From: Salinicola salarius | Lineage (GTDB): Bacteria > Pseudomonadota > Gammaproteobacteria > Pseudomonadales > Halomonadaceae | Reading direction: 5' to 3' | DNA length: 64,000 nt | NCBI RefSeq assembly: GCF_003206135.1 | Contig: NZ_PZJT01000002.1 | Location: 110,483-174,482, forward strand | Shown: positions 8,779 through 18,113 of the stretch, piece by piece | How the letters are laid out: every line of letters starts with the position of its first letter | Numbering within the stretch: position 1 is the stretch's first letter | Program-made: the position numbers and the translations under genes | The notes under the pieces: generated by a model | Databases searched by the model: none | What the model saw: the letters and a program-made list of their open reading frames with translations, nothing else | What the model was told of the DNA's origin: nothing

Positions 8779-10173
8779 ATGGCTATGGAATCGGTATCGG
8801 CACAAAATCACTCGCCTCGCGTTCTGGTAATGGCCCACGGGCATCCCGATTTTTCTCTAGGTGGCGGCGAGCTTGCCGCCTATAATATATTCAAGGCCCT
8901 GCGCGATGATGAAAGCATAGAACAGGCTTGGTTTATCGCGCGGCACGACAGTGGCAACGGCCCCACCGGTGCGCTGACCCTGCGTAGAAAAAACGAATAC
9001 CTGTGGCAGCAGTCGTTGGGTGACTCTTTCTTGCTCAAAGCGGCCAACAGTTATGCAGTATGGAATGATTTCCGCCAACTGATACGTGTATTAAAACCCA
9101 CCGTGGTGAACCTGCACCACTACTTTCACCTGGGCATCGAGCTGCTTCGAATCATAAAGGAAGAAGATCCCAGCATCCGTGTTGTGCTGACGCTGCATGA
9201 GTATATGGCGATTTGCCATCAGCAGGGACAGATGGTCAAGCGTGGGTCCAATAAGCTGTGCTTCCGCTCGTCGTTGGAGGATTGTCATCGCTGTTTTCCA
9301 GAGTTCTCGAAAGAGCAGTTTTGGCTGCGGCGAAGTTTCATTGGGCATCACTTTGATTACGTTGATCATTTTGTCTCCCCATCAAACTTCCTAAAACAGC
9401 GTTATGTGGAGTGGGGAGTTCCTGAAGAAAAGATCAGTGTGATAGAAAACGGCCAGTCTCCCGAATCCAAGCTTGCGCCACGGACGCTGCCCGCTGTTGC
9501 AGAAGCAGATGACATGCTAGACGTTCGTGCTGATATAGATGGTGAGCAGGGTGGCACCGCTTGCCGGACCACTCAACGCTGCGCATCTCAATCTTGCCTA
9601 AAACCAAGCAAACCGACACGTAATCGTTTGGCTTTTTTTGGTCAGATTAATCCCTTCAAGGGCATCGATATCCTCATGCATGCCATGCTGTCGATGGAAA
9701 AAGAAGAGCGCGATAGGCTTGTCGTAGAGATACACGGCGCCAATTTTGAACATCAGGCCGATGATTTCAAGACATCGGTGATGCAGATGGCTAATATCCT
9801 GATGGAGGAGGGTTCACTGCGATGGGTAGGTTCCTACGAACCTTTCCAGGTACGCGATCGAATGCGTAACATCGATTGGGTCATCATTCCTTCCATTTGG
9901 TGGGAAAATTCACCCATGGTGATTCAGGAAGCCTTTGTAAATGGCCGACCGGTCATCGCTTCTGATATTGGTGGGATGAAAGAGAAGATTAATCACGAAG
10001 TCGATGGTCTACACTTCGAAGCGAGAAACCCGCTCAGTTTGGCAGAAACGCTTAAGCGTGCTGCTGCTATGGATGATAATGAATGGATGGGTTTTCATAA
10101 GGCTATTAAGTCGCCATTAAGTTATAAGTTGTCTGCTCTATCGTACATGAAAGTTTTTAAAAATATCAATTGA
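8779..10173 (+). CDS. Glycosyltransferase family 4 (GT-B fold)
   Basis: 464 residues. The N-terminal Rossmann half opens with RVLVMAHGHPDFSLGGGE (acceptor side) and has LTLHEYMAICHQQG around 135. The C-terminal half has FFGQINPFKGIDIL and the ENSPMVIQEAF motif typical of GT4 sugar-nucleotide binding, then GRPVIASDIGG. Between the halves, roughly residues 230-280, is an unusual Cys/Thr-rich insertion without family resemblance. A good Shine-Dalgarno (AAGGAGCG) supports the ATG at 8779. Substrate cannot be read from the sequence. Confidence 0.85.
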   Translation: MAMESVSAQNHSPRVLVMAHGHPDFSLGGGELAAYNIFKALRDDESIEQAWFIARHDSGNGPTGALTLRRKNEYLWQQSLGDSFLLKAANSYAVWNDFRQLIRVLKPTVVNLHHYFHLGIELLRIIKEEDPSIRVVLTLHEYMAICHQQGQMVKRGSNKLCFRSSLEDCHRCFPEFSKEQFWLRRSFIGHHFDYVDHFVSPSNFLKQRYVEWGVPEEKISVIENGQSPESKLAPRTLPAVAEADDMLDVRADIDGEQGGTACRTTQRCASQSCLKPSKPTRNRLAFFGQINPFKGIDILMHAMLSMEKEERDRLVVEIHGANFEHQADDFKTSVMQMANILMEEGSLRWVGSYEPFQVRDRMRNIDWVIIPSIWWENSPMVIQEAFVNGRPVIASDIGGMKEKINHEVDGLHFEARNPLSLAETLKRAAAMDDNEWMGFHKAIKSPLSYKLSALSYMKVFKNIN

Positions 10174-10180
10174 GGTGAAT

Positions 10181-11212
10181 ATGAAAATTTTTTTCCATAT
10201 TGGTGCTGGTAAGACTGGCACATCCTCCATTCAACGCACTTTGCTTAATTCCGATAAAGGTTTGCAGAAAGCAGGTGTTAAATATCTGGGTATGATGCTG
10301 GAAAATGCTCCTGTGAAACTTTTTAGTTGGCAAAAAGATTCTGCTACAGAAGAGTTTCTTAAACTTGAGCAGCTAGAGGCGGAAAAGCAGGTTGATGAAG
10401 TTCTTGATAAAAATATAAAGTTTTTAGAAAAAGATGGTGTGCATACAGTTGTATGGAGTAATGAATGGTTTTTTGGAAGGCATTGGGGGGTTTTAAATCC
10501 AATTAAGCGCTTGGAAAACGCGGGGCATGAAGTATATGTTGTTGGGTATGTGAGAAGGCATGATGCATGGGCAAAGTCTGCTTATGGTCAGTGGGGGGTA
10601 AAGCATAAAACGTACAAAGGAAATATTGTTTCTTTTCGCGATTATATTGAAAGGAGGCCGGTCGCATTTGCAGAGGCATTTTCTCCTTGGGCAAAATTTT
10701 TTGGTGAAAAATTTGTTATGAGAAATTTTGATCATGTAGGAGATGTTGTAATGGATTTTATTGGTTTGCTCAAAGTTGATAAGCAAGCCATTGATCTGGC
10801 CAGAGTTAACGAGTCTCCTGGTAATGAAGAATTAGTTTTGCGAGCTTTTTTCAATGACAAACAGTATGATGAAGTGATTCCGTTTAGCTTTGAACGCCTT
10901 TTTCAAACCGCTCATATTGATTTTAAAACCGATCCGGTAAGTTGGCTAAACAGTTTATTGCCGTCTGAAGAAGACATGAAGTTAGTCGTGGAGTCAACCA
11001 AAGATGACCAAGAACAAGTCAATACGATGTTAGAAGAGCGAGGTCAGCCTAGATTAAATTTCCAAGAAAAAAAGATTAACGGTTTTTCAATAAATCATAA
11101 CATTGCCTATTCTGTTTTGTTCCAAATCCTCGAAAGACAGGCGCGAGAAATAAATAGTCTAAAAAACGATGTTGAGATTTTGAGGGAAAGGGCAGGAAAG
11201 ACTGAGGGCTGA
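10181..11212 (+). CDS. Sulfotransferase-family protein (PAPS-dependent), AT-rich gene
   Basis: 343 residues from the ATG at 10181, which has GAGGTG upstream; an in-frame GTG at 10175 is less likely. The N-terminus HIGAGKTGTSSIQ (6-18) has the form of the 5'-phosphosulfate-binding loop. VRRHDAWAKSAY, with Arg125/126 and Ser133, has the form of the 3'-phosphate-binding motif. It would transfer sulfate from PAPS to the glycan or a precursor. Composition is strikingly AT-rich compared with neighbours on both sides, suggesting recent acquisition. Two PAPS-making CysDNC modules bracket the locus, which fits. Confidence 0.7.
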   Translation: MKIFFHIGAGKTGTSSIQRTLLNSDKGLQKAGVKYLGMMLENAPVKLFSWQKDSATEEFLKLEQLEAEKQVDEVLDKNIKFLEKDGVHTVVWSNEWFFGRHWGVLNPIKRLENAGHEVYVVGYVRRHDAWAKSAYGQWGVKHKTYKGNIVSFRDYIERRPVAFAEAFSPWAKFFGEKFVMRNFDHVGDVVMDFIGLLKVDKQAIDLARVNESPGNEELVLRAFFNDKQYDEVIPFSFERLFQTAHIDFKTDPVSWLNSLLPSEEDMKLVVESTKDDQEQVNTMLEERGQPRLNFQEKKINGFSINHNIAYSVLFQILERQAREINSLKNDVEILRERAGKTEG

Positions 11213-11327
11213 GGGCTGCCTCTTGCCTTTTCTTTAGTTTAATTGTTTGTGAGTAATTTGATTGTTTTAAGTATGTGCTTTTTATTATGTACAATGGTTT
11301 TTGTTTGAGAATGATTTGGGAATTTCA

Positions 11328-12389
11328 ATGATATTGCTTATGGTTGGCGGCGCTGGCTTTATTGGCTCCCATATGGTCAAGCAACTTTCCCATGCCGGTC
11401 ATTCGGTTATAGTGCTGGATAATCTCACCACCGGTTTTCGCGAGCTGGCTCGGCATGGCGAGCTGGTAGTGGGGGATCTGGCGGATACCTCGCTGCTGGA
11501 GCGGCTGTTTACCGAGCATCGTATCGATGGCGTGATGCACTTCGCTGCGGCGAGCCTGGTAGGCGAATCCATGCAGGATCCGGGCAAGTACTATCGCAAC
11601 AACGTGGCCAACACCCTCAACCTTCTGGAAGTGATGGTGCGTCACGAGGTGAAGCACTTTATCTTCTCCTCCACAGCAGCGACCTTTGGCGAGCCGGAGT
11701 ACGCGCCCATCGACGAGGCGCACCCCCAGCGGCCCATCAATCCCTATGGGGCGAGCAAGCTAATGGTGGAGCGCATGCTGCAGGATTTTTACACGGCCCA
11801 CGGCCTCAACTCGGTATGCCTGCGCTACTTCAATGCCTGTGGAGCTGACCCGGAAGGTGACTTGGGCGAGTGCCACGACCCGGAGACGCACCTGATCCCG
11901 CTGATCCTGCAGGTGGCTTCCGGGCGGCGTGATTCGATTACCGTATTCGGTCGCGATTACGCTACCGAGGATGGCACTTGTATACGCGACTATATCCATA
12001 TCGAAGATCTGTGTAGCGCTCATGTTCTGGCGCTTGAAGTGCTGGTACGCGGTGAGAAGGTGGGCGCGTTGGCGTATAACCTGGGCAACGGTCAGGGCTA
12101 TTCGGTGCAGCAGGTTATCGACGCCGTGCAGCGCGTGGTAGCGAAGGATGGCTGCTCACTCAGGGTTGAGGAGGGTGATCGCCGCCCCGGCGACCCCGCA
12201 GTATTGGTTGCCGATGCCACACTGGCCAAGCAGGAGCTGGGCTGGCAGCCGCAATATGCCGAGCTGGAAGCGATTATCCGCCACGCCTGGGCGTGGGAGA
12301 AACGGATAAGCCACCTGCCGCATCCTGATGAATATCCGTTGGACAAAGCGCAGGCTGGGATCAGCGCCATCACGACCAATAATTTGTGA
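11328..12389 (+). CDS. galE: UDP-glucose 4-epimerase
   Basis: 353 residues from the ATG at 11328; a TTG nine codons earlier is rejected because the family starts just before the GGAGFIG loop (7-13). SSTAATFG (114-121) and Tyr140/Lys144 form the catalytic set. It interconverts UDP-glucose and UDP-galactose and would supply a galactose donor for the glycan. GC content returns to the higher level here, a sharp change from the AT-rich gene before. Confidence 0.92.
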   Translation: MILLMVGGAGFIGSHMVKQLSHAGHSVIVLDNLTTGFRELARHGELVVGDLADTSLLERLFTEHRIDGVMHFAAASLVGESMQDPGKYYRNNVANTLNLLEVMVRHEVKHFIFSSTAATFGEPEYAPIDEAHPQRPINPYGASKLMVERMLQDFYTAHGLNSVCLRYFNACGADPEGDLGECHDPETHLIPLILQVASGRRDSITVFGRDYATEDGTCIRDYIHIEDLCSAHVLALEVLVRGEKVGALAYNLGNGQGYSVQQVIDAVQRVVAKDGCSLRVEEGDRRPGDPAVLVADATLAKQELGWQPQYAELEAIIRHAWAWEKRISHLPHPDEYPLDKAQAGISAITTNNL

Positions 12390-12406
12390 AGCTGTTTGCG
12401 AGCTTC
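12388..12406 (+). other. Hairpin at the galE 3' end
   Basis: GAAGCT (12388-12393), 7-base loop and AGCTTC (12401-12406), followed by GAATTTTC. It is a weak terminator-like or mRNA-stabilising hairpin; transcription probably reads through, because the next gene begins 31 bases on with no clear promoter. Confidence 0.3.
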
Positions 12407-12436
12407 GAATTTTCATAGCCTCTTTAGTGCAATGAC

Positions 12437-13795
12437 ATGATTAAACGCGTACTTCGCGCCTGGCGGGAAGGCAACGGCATAGAACCGCCTCCCGATGTCG
12501 TATTCCATATTGGTGCCCCAAAATCGGGAAGCTCAGCCATCCAGCGCTTTTGCCTCGGCCACACGGCCGAGCTGCGCAAGCTGGGCTTCTATTACCCTGA
12601 GCACTCTTTGGACAAGAATGGCGTTTCTGGCGGCCATACTCAGGTGGCGGGACGGCTCATCAATGGTGATTTCGAGGCTGCTCGAGAAAAATTTCAGGAG
12701 TGGCTGGATGAAGCACGGCAGGAAGGGTTGACGCTGCTGCTGTCAGCGGAGGCCTTTTATGGCAAGCACGCTGAATTGCGCCAGATGACCCAAGGGTTGA
12801 ACGTCAGGGTACTGGCGTTCTTGCGCAATCCGCTCGACTACCTCATCGGTAACCACAATCAGGGCATAAAGCGGCACATGAGTACCCGTCGCCTGAGTCA
12901 GGAGGTCGAGTGGGCCCTGGAAACACCCACCGGGCACTTGGCGGGCGTTCCCTTGCTGGCCTGGGCCGATGCCTTCGGTGATTCAGTCTGTGATTTTCGC
13001 GCCTATATTTCTCCCCGGGAGGATGGGCCACCGATCGAGCGGGCCTTTCTTGAAGCGCTTGGGGCAAGTGCCGAGCAGGCACGAGCCTGGGTCCCGAAGA
13101 CCGAAATTACCAACCGCAGCTATGTCGCTTCTGCGCTAGAACTCAAGCGCCTGTTGAACACGGCACTGGTGAACCTGCCGGATCGCATGGCCCATGAGGT
13201 GGACTGGAGTCTTCAGGGTTTTTCCGACCGGGCTCATGACTTGCGAAGCTATCATTCTCAGGATCTTCCAGAAGAAGTTATGAATCGGCTTGTCGGGCAT
13301 TTTCAGGGGCAGATGCAGCCGGTCGTTGAGCGCTTCCCTGAGTTGGCAACGGCGCTAGGCACGATCGACAGCGGGAGTAATAATGCCCCCTTGGGATCGC
13401 TGGATCTGGCAACCCCCTTGGCGAGCCTTGCCGAAGATGCCCCCGAAACACTGGACGCGATTCGTCATCAGGCGGTTTGTCTCCGCGATCAAGGGGCGAA
13501 TAGCTATGCCTTCTTCCGTTTATTGGAAGTTCTGAATATCGATTTCGCCGAACCGGCTTTCCCTCAGCAGGCACTATCGCCTCAGGCTCGTCAGGTCCTG
13601 GGCAACGAGAAGTCGAAAGATGCTGACTATCTACGAGAGTTTGGCTTGACCCTGGAGCGCCTGGGGTATTTCGAAGAGGCGTTACTGATCATGGGAACCG
13701 CCCAGGAAAGACGCCCGCAAGGGCAGGGGATTCGCAAGATTCTTGACCGCCTGCGGGAGCGCCTTGGCAAGGCAAATGACGAGGTGGCCAAGTGA
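12437..13795 (+). CDS. Sulfotransferase-like P-loop protein with C-terminal extension
   Basis: 452 residues. VVFHIGAPKSGSSAIQ (21-36) is a good 5'-phosphosulfate-binding loop. The expected 3'-phosphate motif is present only in part: FLRNPLDYLIGNH (128-140) has Arg130, but Gly138 stands where Ser is usual. The second half, after about 300, has no recognised fold and is rich in short helices. It may be an active sulfotransferase with altered cofactor contacts or a related transferase. Its stop overlaps the GTG start of the next gene. Confidence 0.6.
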   Translation: MIKRVLRAWREGNGIEPPPDVVFHIGAPKSGSSAIQRFCLGHTAELRKLGFYYPEHSLDKNGVSGGHTQVAGRLINGDFEAAREKFQEWLDEARQEGLTLLLSAEAFYGKHAELRQMTQGLNVRVLAFLRNPLDYLIGNHNQGIKRHMSTRRLSQEVEWALETPTGHLAGVPLLAWADAFGDSVCDFRAYISPREDGPPIERAFLEALGASAEQARAWVPKTEITNRSYVASALELKRLLNTALVNLPDRMAHEVDWSLQGFSDRAHDLRSYHSQDLPEEVMNRLVGHFQGQMQPVVERFPELATALGTIDSGSNNAPLGSLDLATPLASLAEDAPETLDAIRHQAVCLRDQGANSYAFFRLLEVLNIDFAEPAFPQQALSPQARQVLGNEKSKDADYLREFGLTLERLGYFEEALLIMGTAQERRPQGQGIRKILDRLRERLGKANDEVAK

Positions 13796-16119
13796 CCTCT
13801 GAGACCGGGAAGCACTCGCCACACCATAAGGCTGTTATGTCGTCATGGTTCGGTAGCCCCGTGCAATGGCCGCGTTATATTCCATGGATCATCGAACCGA
13901 CACCTTGGCTCAAGCCCTGGCATCATCTGAGCCAACAAGGCAGCCGCCAGCATTGGGCTTGGCAGGCTACCGGCAATGACCCTCAGTTCTGGCTGTTCAA
14001 GCGCCTGCCGCTGCCGGGCTGGCACATGCTCGAAGTGGCCATGGATCACGACCAGCCCAGCGTATCGGTGCGGCTGTATATGGATACCGGGGAGGGGTTC
14101 AGTCAGGCGCAGAGTATCTACTTGCCGCTAAAGAGCGGGCGTATCACCAAGCGACTGTTTTACGTTCCCGGCCGGCTCAAGGCGCTTCGATTCGATCCGA
14201 TGGAAAGCGAAGGGTTCTTTGCCCTTCGCCATTTTCGCATCGTGTGGCTGACGCCCTGGTTTGCTCACGATCGTTTGGCGCAACGCTTGGCGAATATGCA
14301 TTACCACTGGCGCGATATCGCCAAGGCCGATGTCTTGCCGAGGCTGAAGCGTCAGGCTCTGAAGCAAGGCCGGCACTGGCGTGAGCTGGCGTTAGCGGAT
14401 TATGACGCTACCTTTGAACGAATGTCGGCCCAACGCAGTTATTCTGGCTGGCTGGCAGACTTGCGTGAGCCTGAACCTGAAGAACTATCCCAGGCATTGG
14501 CAACGCTTTCTTTCAAACCAACGATTTCGGTGTTGGTACCTGTCTATAACCCGCGCCTGGAGTGGTTGCGTGAATGTCTGGACTCGGTACTCGAACAAAC
14601 CTATGCCTGTTGGCAGTTGTGCATAGCTGACGATGCTTCGACTGATACCGCGGTTCGCGATCTGCTGGCTGAGTATGCCGTCAGGGACGACCGCATTCAG
14701 ATAGCGTATCGCTCGGAAAACGGCCATATTTGCGCGGCTAGCAATAGTGCCTTGGATTTGGTGCGTGGGGAGTTTGTGGCGCTACTGGATCACGATGACA
14801 TGCTGACGCCTAACGCACTGTTCCACATCGTCGAGGCGTTGCAGCGTCATCCGGAAGCCGGCTTGCTCTATAGCGATGAGGACAAGATCAACGAAGCGGG
14901 CGAACGCTACGACCCGCATTTCAAGCCGCAATGGAATCCGGACCTGTTATTGGCGCAGAACTATCTTTCCCACTTGGGGGTATACAGGACCAACCTGGTA
15001 CGCGAGGTAGGCGGGTTCCGTGAAGGCTTCGAAGGAAGTCAGGATCATGACCTGGCGCTGCGCTGCACGGCGCGTTTGGCACCTTCACAGATCGTGCATA
15101 TTCCGCATGTGCTCTATCACTGGCGGGCGGGAGAAGGCTCTACGGCAAAGGGGAGTGAGGGGAAGGACTATACCAGCGAATCAGGCCTGAAGGCCGTAAG
15201 GTCTTATCTGGCGAGCCATCATCCAAGTGCCAGAGCCGAGCACGGGCAGTACCCCAATACCTATCGAGTGCACTGGCCGCTACCTGAGCCGGCACCTCTC
15301 GTTAGCCTTTTGGTGCCGACCCGTGATCGAGTGGAAATTCTCAGGCCCTGTGTCGATGCGATACTCGAGCGCACCGATTACCCCAATTTCGAGTTGTTGA
15401 TCCTGGATAACCAGAGCACTTGTGCTGAGACCTTGGCCTATATGCACAAAGTCAGCGAGCGTGATTCGCGAGTGCGAGTATTGCATTGGAATCAGCCGTT
15501 CAACTATTCGGCAATCAACAATTTCGGGGCACGGAAGGCCAGAGGAGACATCATTGGTCTGGTCAATAACGATATCGAGCCTATCAATTCGGGTTGGTTA
15601 ACCGAGATGGTTGGACAGGCTACTCGCCCTGAAATCGGTTGCGTGGGGGCCAAGCTGTATTACCCCAACGAAACGGTTCAACATGCTGGCGTCATTCTCG
15701 GGATCGGTGGCGTGGCAGGGCATGCCCATAAATACTTCAGTCGAAATTCTCCGGGATATTTCACCCGCTTGCACCTGGCCCACAACCTTTCGGCGGTAAC
15801 CGCAGCGTGCCTTTTGGTACGCCGATCGGTATTCGAACAAGTAGATGGGCTGAATGAGACACACCTGCCCGTGGCTTTCAACGACGTCGATTTCTGCCTG
15901 AAAGTACGCAAGGCGGGGTATCGGAACCTGTGGACTCCCTACGCCGAGCTTTACCACCATGAGTCGGTCTCACGCGGGCAGGATGACAACGCCAAGAAGC
16001 GGGCTCGAGCAGCAGGTGAAGTCGCCTATATGAGAAAAGCCTGGGGGCCGGCCTTGGATTCGGATCCCGCCTACAATCCTAATCTGACGCTTGTCCACGA
16101 AGACTTTTCTCTTCGCTGA
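13792..16119 (+). CDS. Tandem-domain GT2 glycosyltransferase
   Basis: 775 residues with two GT-A domains after a ~230-residue N-terminal region. Domain 1 (about 240-460) starts TISVLVPVYNPRLEWLREC and has LLDHDDML as its DxD. Domain 2 (about 500-740) starts PLVSLLVPTRDRVEIL and has GLVNNDIEPINSGW, ending with FNDVDFCLKV. Two domains in one chain suggest two successive sugar additions or polymerisation, as in bifunctional capsule synthases. It starts with GTG in a four-base overlap with the preceding gene. Confidence 0.85.
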   Translation: MTSETGKHSPHHKAVMSSWFGSPVQWPRYIPWIIEPTPWLKPWHHLSQQGSRQHWAWQATGNDPQFWLFKRLPLPGWHMLEVAMDHDQPSVSVRLYMDTGEGFSQAQSIYLPLKSGRITKRLFYVPGRLKALRFDPMESEGFFALRHFRIVWLTPWFAHDRLAQRLANMHYHWRDIAKADVLPRLKRQALKQGRHWRELALADYDATFERMSAQRSYSGWLADLREPEPEELSQALATLSFKPTISVLVPVYNPRLEWLRECLDSVLEQTYACWQLCIADDASTDTAVRDLLAEYAVRDDRIQIAYRSENGHICAASNSALDLVRGEFVALLDHDDMLTPNALFHIVEALQRHPEAGLLYSDEDKINEAGERYDPHFKPQWNPDLLLAQNYLSHLGVYRTNLVREVGGFREGFEGSQDHDLALRCTARLAPSQIVHIPHVLYHWRAGEGSTAKGSEGKDYTSESGLKAVRSYLASHHPSARAEHGQYPNTYRVHWPLPEPAPLVSLLVPTRDRVEILRPCVDAILERTDYPNFELLILDNQSTCAETLAYMHKVSERDSRVRVLHWNQPFNYSAINNFGARKARGDIIGLVNNDIEPINSGWLTEMVGQATRPEIGCVGAKLYYPNETVQHAGVILGIGGVAGHAHKYFSRNSPGYFTRLHLAHNLSAVTAACLLVRRSVFEQVDGLNETHLPVAFNDVDFCLKVRKAGYRNLWTPYAELYHHESVSRGQDDNAKKRARAAGEVAYMRKAWGPALDSDPAYNPNLTLVHEDFSLR

Positions 16120-16204
16120 AACTTCCCTTTGTATTTTTAAGCTCTCTTTCAGATCTCGTAGAAGGCCTTCGGTAAGTTTATAAAAACGCCCAAGGGGGCA
16201 GGGT

Positions 16205-17305
16205 TTGTCTAATATTAAATGGGTCGTGCTGAGTGATACTGCTCTGCCGACAGAAGACATCTATTTTCTAAATTCCGTGGCACCTTGGCTAGCCGATCAA
16301 GGTTGTGAAGTAAAGAAGATCAATACCAGGCGGTGGACCGTGCCGCCAATGAGCAAAAAGCGCTTCGCAAAATTGGTCGACGGGGCCTATATACTGGTCA
16401 GTCGATCGTTACCCTTGAGATGGATAGAGCTGCTGGAAACCCAGCGTACCTGGAGCGCTGTTTATTACCTGATAGACGACGATTTCGAGGCTGCTGTACA
16501 AGACGAGAGACTGCCACAGATTTATCGTCATAGACTGGCCGGTATCCTTTCAGATCATCAGCCACGGCTTTTGTCATTGGCAACCGAGGTCGTCGTACCG
16601 AGCCTGCATTTGCAGACAATTCTGAAAAAAGCACATCGAAACGTTCAAATGATGACGCCCCCCTGGTTATCCCAACCAGATAGTCTCGAACATTTTGGGT
16701 ATCCGAACTGGACCTTGGCTTTTCACGGCACGCGTGCTCATTTGCCGGACCTCGAGCATATTGCTCCGGCGATCCAGATCGCTCATGGCCGGCGTCCAAC
16801 CATTAACTTTGAAATCATGTTGGGCAGGCATACTCCTGACAGGCTGAAACTGCTCTCCAGAGTAGCAACGCCTCGACCTCTTTCCTGGGCTGCGTTCCGA
16901 CATTACCAGCGGTTCAAGCGTATCCACGTCGGTTTGGTGCCTCTGTGGGACACACCTTTCAACAATGCCAAGTCATTCATCAAATACCTGGATGTAGCCG
17001 CGATGGGGGGCGTGGGCATCTTCAGCAACCGGGAGCCTTATCAAAGCATCGTGCACCACGGCGTAGACGGGCTCTTGGTAGAAGACGATCCGGAGGCCTG
17101 GGCCGATGCCATGTTACAGCTCACCGATGACAGGGATAGAACGCGTCGGATGGCGGACAAGGCCCGGGAAAAAGCGTCGACTATTGGTGATAACCGTTTA
17201 GCGCAACGGTTCTGGTGGTCACGCATGCAAGCTAACCGCTTCCCTGCCGATCGCTCCGCCCGGCTGGATTACCGCACGCCCGAGCTACTTGACGTTCGAC
17301 AATGA
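16205..17305 (+). CDS. Glycosyltransferase, GT-B fold (GT4-like)
   Basis: 366 residues from a TTG at 16205 with a GGGGGCAGGG purine run upstream; the next in-frame ATG is almost 50 codons later and would remove the first beta strand. The C-terminal half shows VGLVPLWDTPFNNAKSFIKY, then AAMGGVGIFSN and GVDGLLVEDDPEAW, typical of GT4 donor domains. The N-terminal half is divergent. It is the last gene before the export block, followed by a 289-base gap. Confidence 0.75.
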   Translation: MSNIKWVVLSDTALPTEDIYFLNSVAPWLADQGCEVKKINTRRWTVPPMSKKRFAKLVDGAYILVSRSLPLRWIELLETQRTWSAVYYLIDDDFEAAVQDERLPQIYRHRLAGILSDHQPRLLSLATEVVVPSLHLQTILKKAHRNVQMMTPPWLSQPDSLEHFGYPNWTLAFHGTRAHLPDLEHIAPAIQIAHGRRPTINFEIMLGRHTPDRLKLLSRVATPRPLSWAAFRHYQRFKRIHVGLVPLWDTPFNNAKSFIKYLDVAAMGGVGIFSNREPYQSIVHHGVDGLLVEDDPEAWADAMLQLTDDRDRTRRMADKAREKASTIGDNRLAQRFWWSRMQANRFPADRSARLDYRTPELLDVRQ

Positions 17306-17316
17306 CGCCATTGTCG
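17297..17316 (+). other. Perfect hairpin across the stop codon of the glycosyltransferase gene
   Basis: CGACAATG (17297-17304), loop ACGC, CATTGTCG (17309-17316). It is an 8-bp stem with a 4-base loop and no T-run after it. It could stabilise the 3' end of the upstream mRNA or act as a weak stop between the glycosyltransferase block and the export genes. Confidence 0.4.
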
Positions 17317-17594
17317 GTGCGGTGACATCTCTTGGTTTGCCCCTTTCTCAATATCTTTCCGAGTAACCTCACCCGGTCCTGATACGCTTTTCCTGCAGCT
17401 TCACCTTTGTTGGTTGGTACAGATGAGTTCTCGTCAGGCGCGAGACTTAGAACTGGCCTAGATTTGTGTCATGACTTTGGTAACCTCCTCGGTTGCAGTA
17501 ACCTATTCGACTGGCCGCTTCCCGTTGGGTTCATGATCCAGGGGTAGGTCACTATTTTTTAGGCTCCATCCTTTTCCTAGACTGAGCGCAAAAC

Positions 17595-18017
17595 ATGTTC
17601 CCTAGTCGTAGGTCGTCTTTATCTTCTCGACGTGGCATTGGCAGAATTTTGGTCGTTGCCGCGATGGCCGGCACAATAACCGGCTGTGCGACGCAAAGTG
17701 GCCATTATGGTAGCGATACCGTAGCCACCATGCAGGGCGCGGCGGCCACGGGCCCCGAAATCTCGAGCTTTCTCGACAATGCCACGCCCGGCAGTATCGC
17801 CGCGTTTCCCAAGAGCCCTTGGGGCTCGAATGTCTCCATCATTGTGCAGGAGCGCTACTTTGCCGGTAGCGGCCGGCTCTGTGCGCATCTGGATGTTGCA
17901 AGGAAGGGGGCACCGCAAAGTGCCGATCGAGCACAGCTCGCTTGCCTGGTCGAAGGCAGTGGCTGGTATACCCAGCGCTTGGTGACGCATGTTCTAACTA
18001 GCCCCAGCAATCCGTAA
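17595..18017 (+). CDS. Small capsule-locus lipoprotein (copy 1)
   Basis: 140 residues, not recognised as a named family. Basic start, hydrophobic stretch and lipobox TITGC predict a lipoprotein with its lipid-bearing Cys near residue 31. The mature part has SPWGSNVSIIVQERYF and SGRLCAHLDVARKGAP, then ends GWYTQRLVTHVL. A clear relative occurs at 55006, again immediately before a kpsD gene, sharing the SPWG.NV, RYF..SGR.C and GWY.QRLVT blocks. This pairing implies a role in export or surface attachment, perhaps assisting KpsD. The Shine-Dalgarno is weak. Confidence 0.7.
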   Translation: MFPSRRSSLSSRRGIGRILVVAAMAGTITGCATQSGHYGSDTVATMQGAAATGPEISSFLDNATPGSIAAFPKSPWGSNVSIIVQERYFAGSGRLCAHLDVARKGAPQSADRAQLACLVEGSGWYTQRLVTHVLTSPSNP

Positions 18018-18113
18018 CAAAAATCTTCTGCTTTCATGCCTGTGACCGCGTGTATCGTTTTCACCGGAGATTGCAGGCGTTGAAGCTGCGCGAAACACTA
18101 CAGGAAGTATTGC

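Noticed and set aside
11186-11235. Terminator after the first sulfotransferase gene
   Set aside because: The AAAGGGCAGG / CCTCTTGCC pairing is imperfect and confused by a GAGGGCT direct repeat; not strong enough to call.
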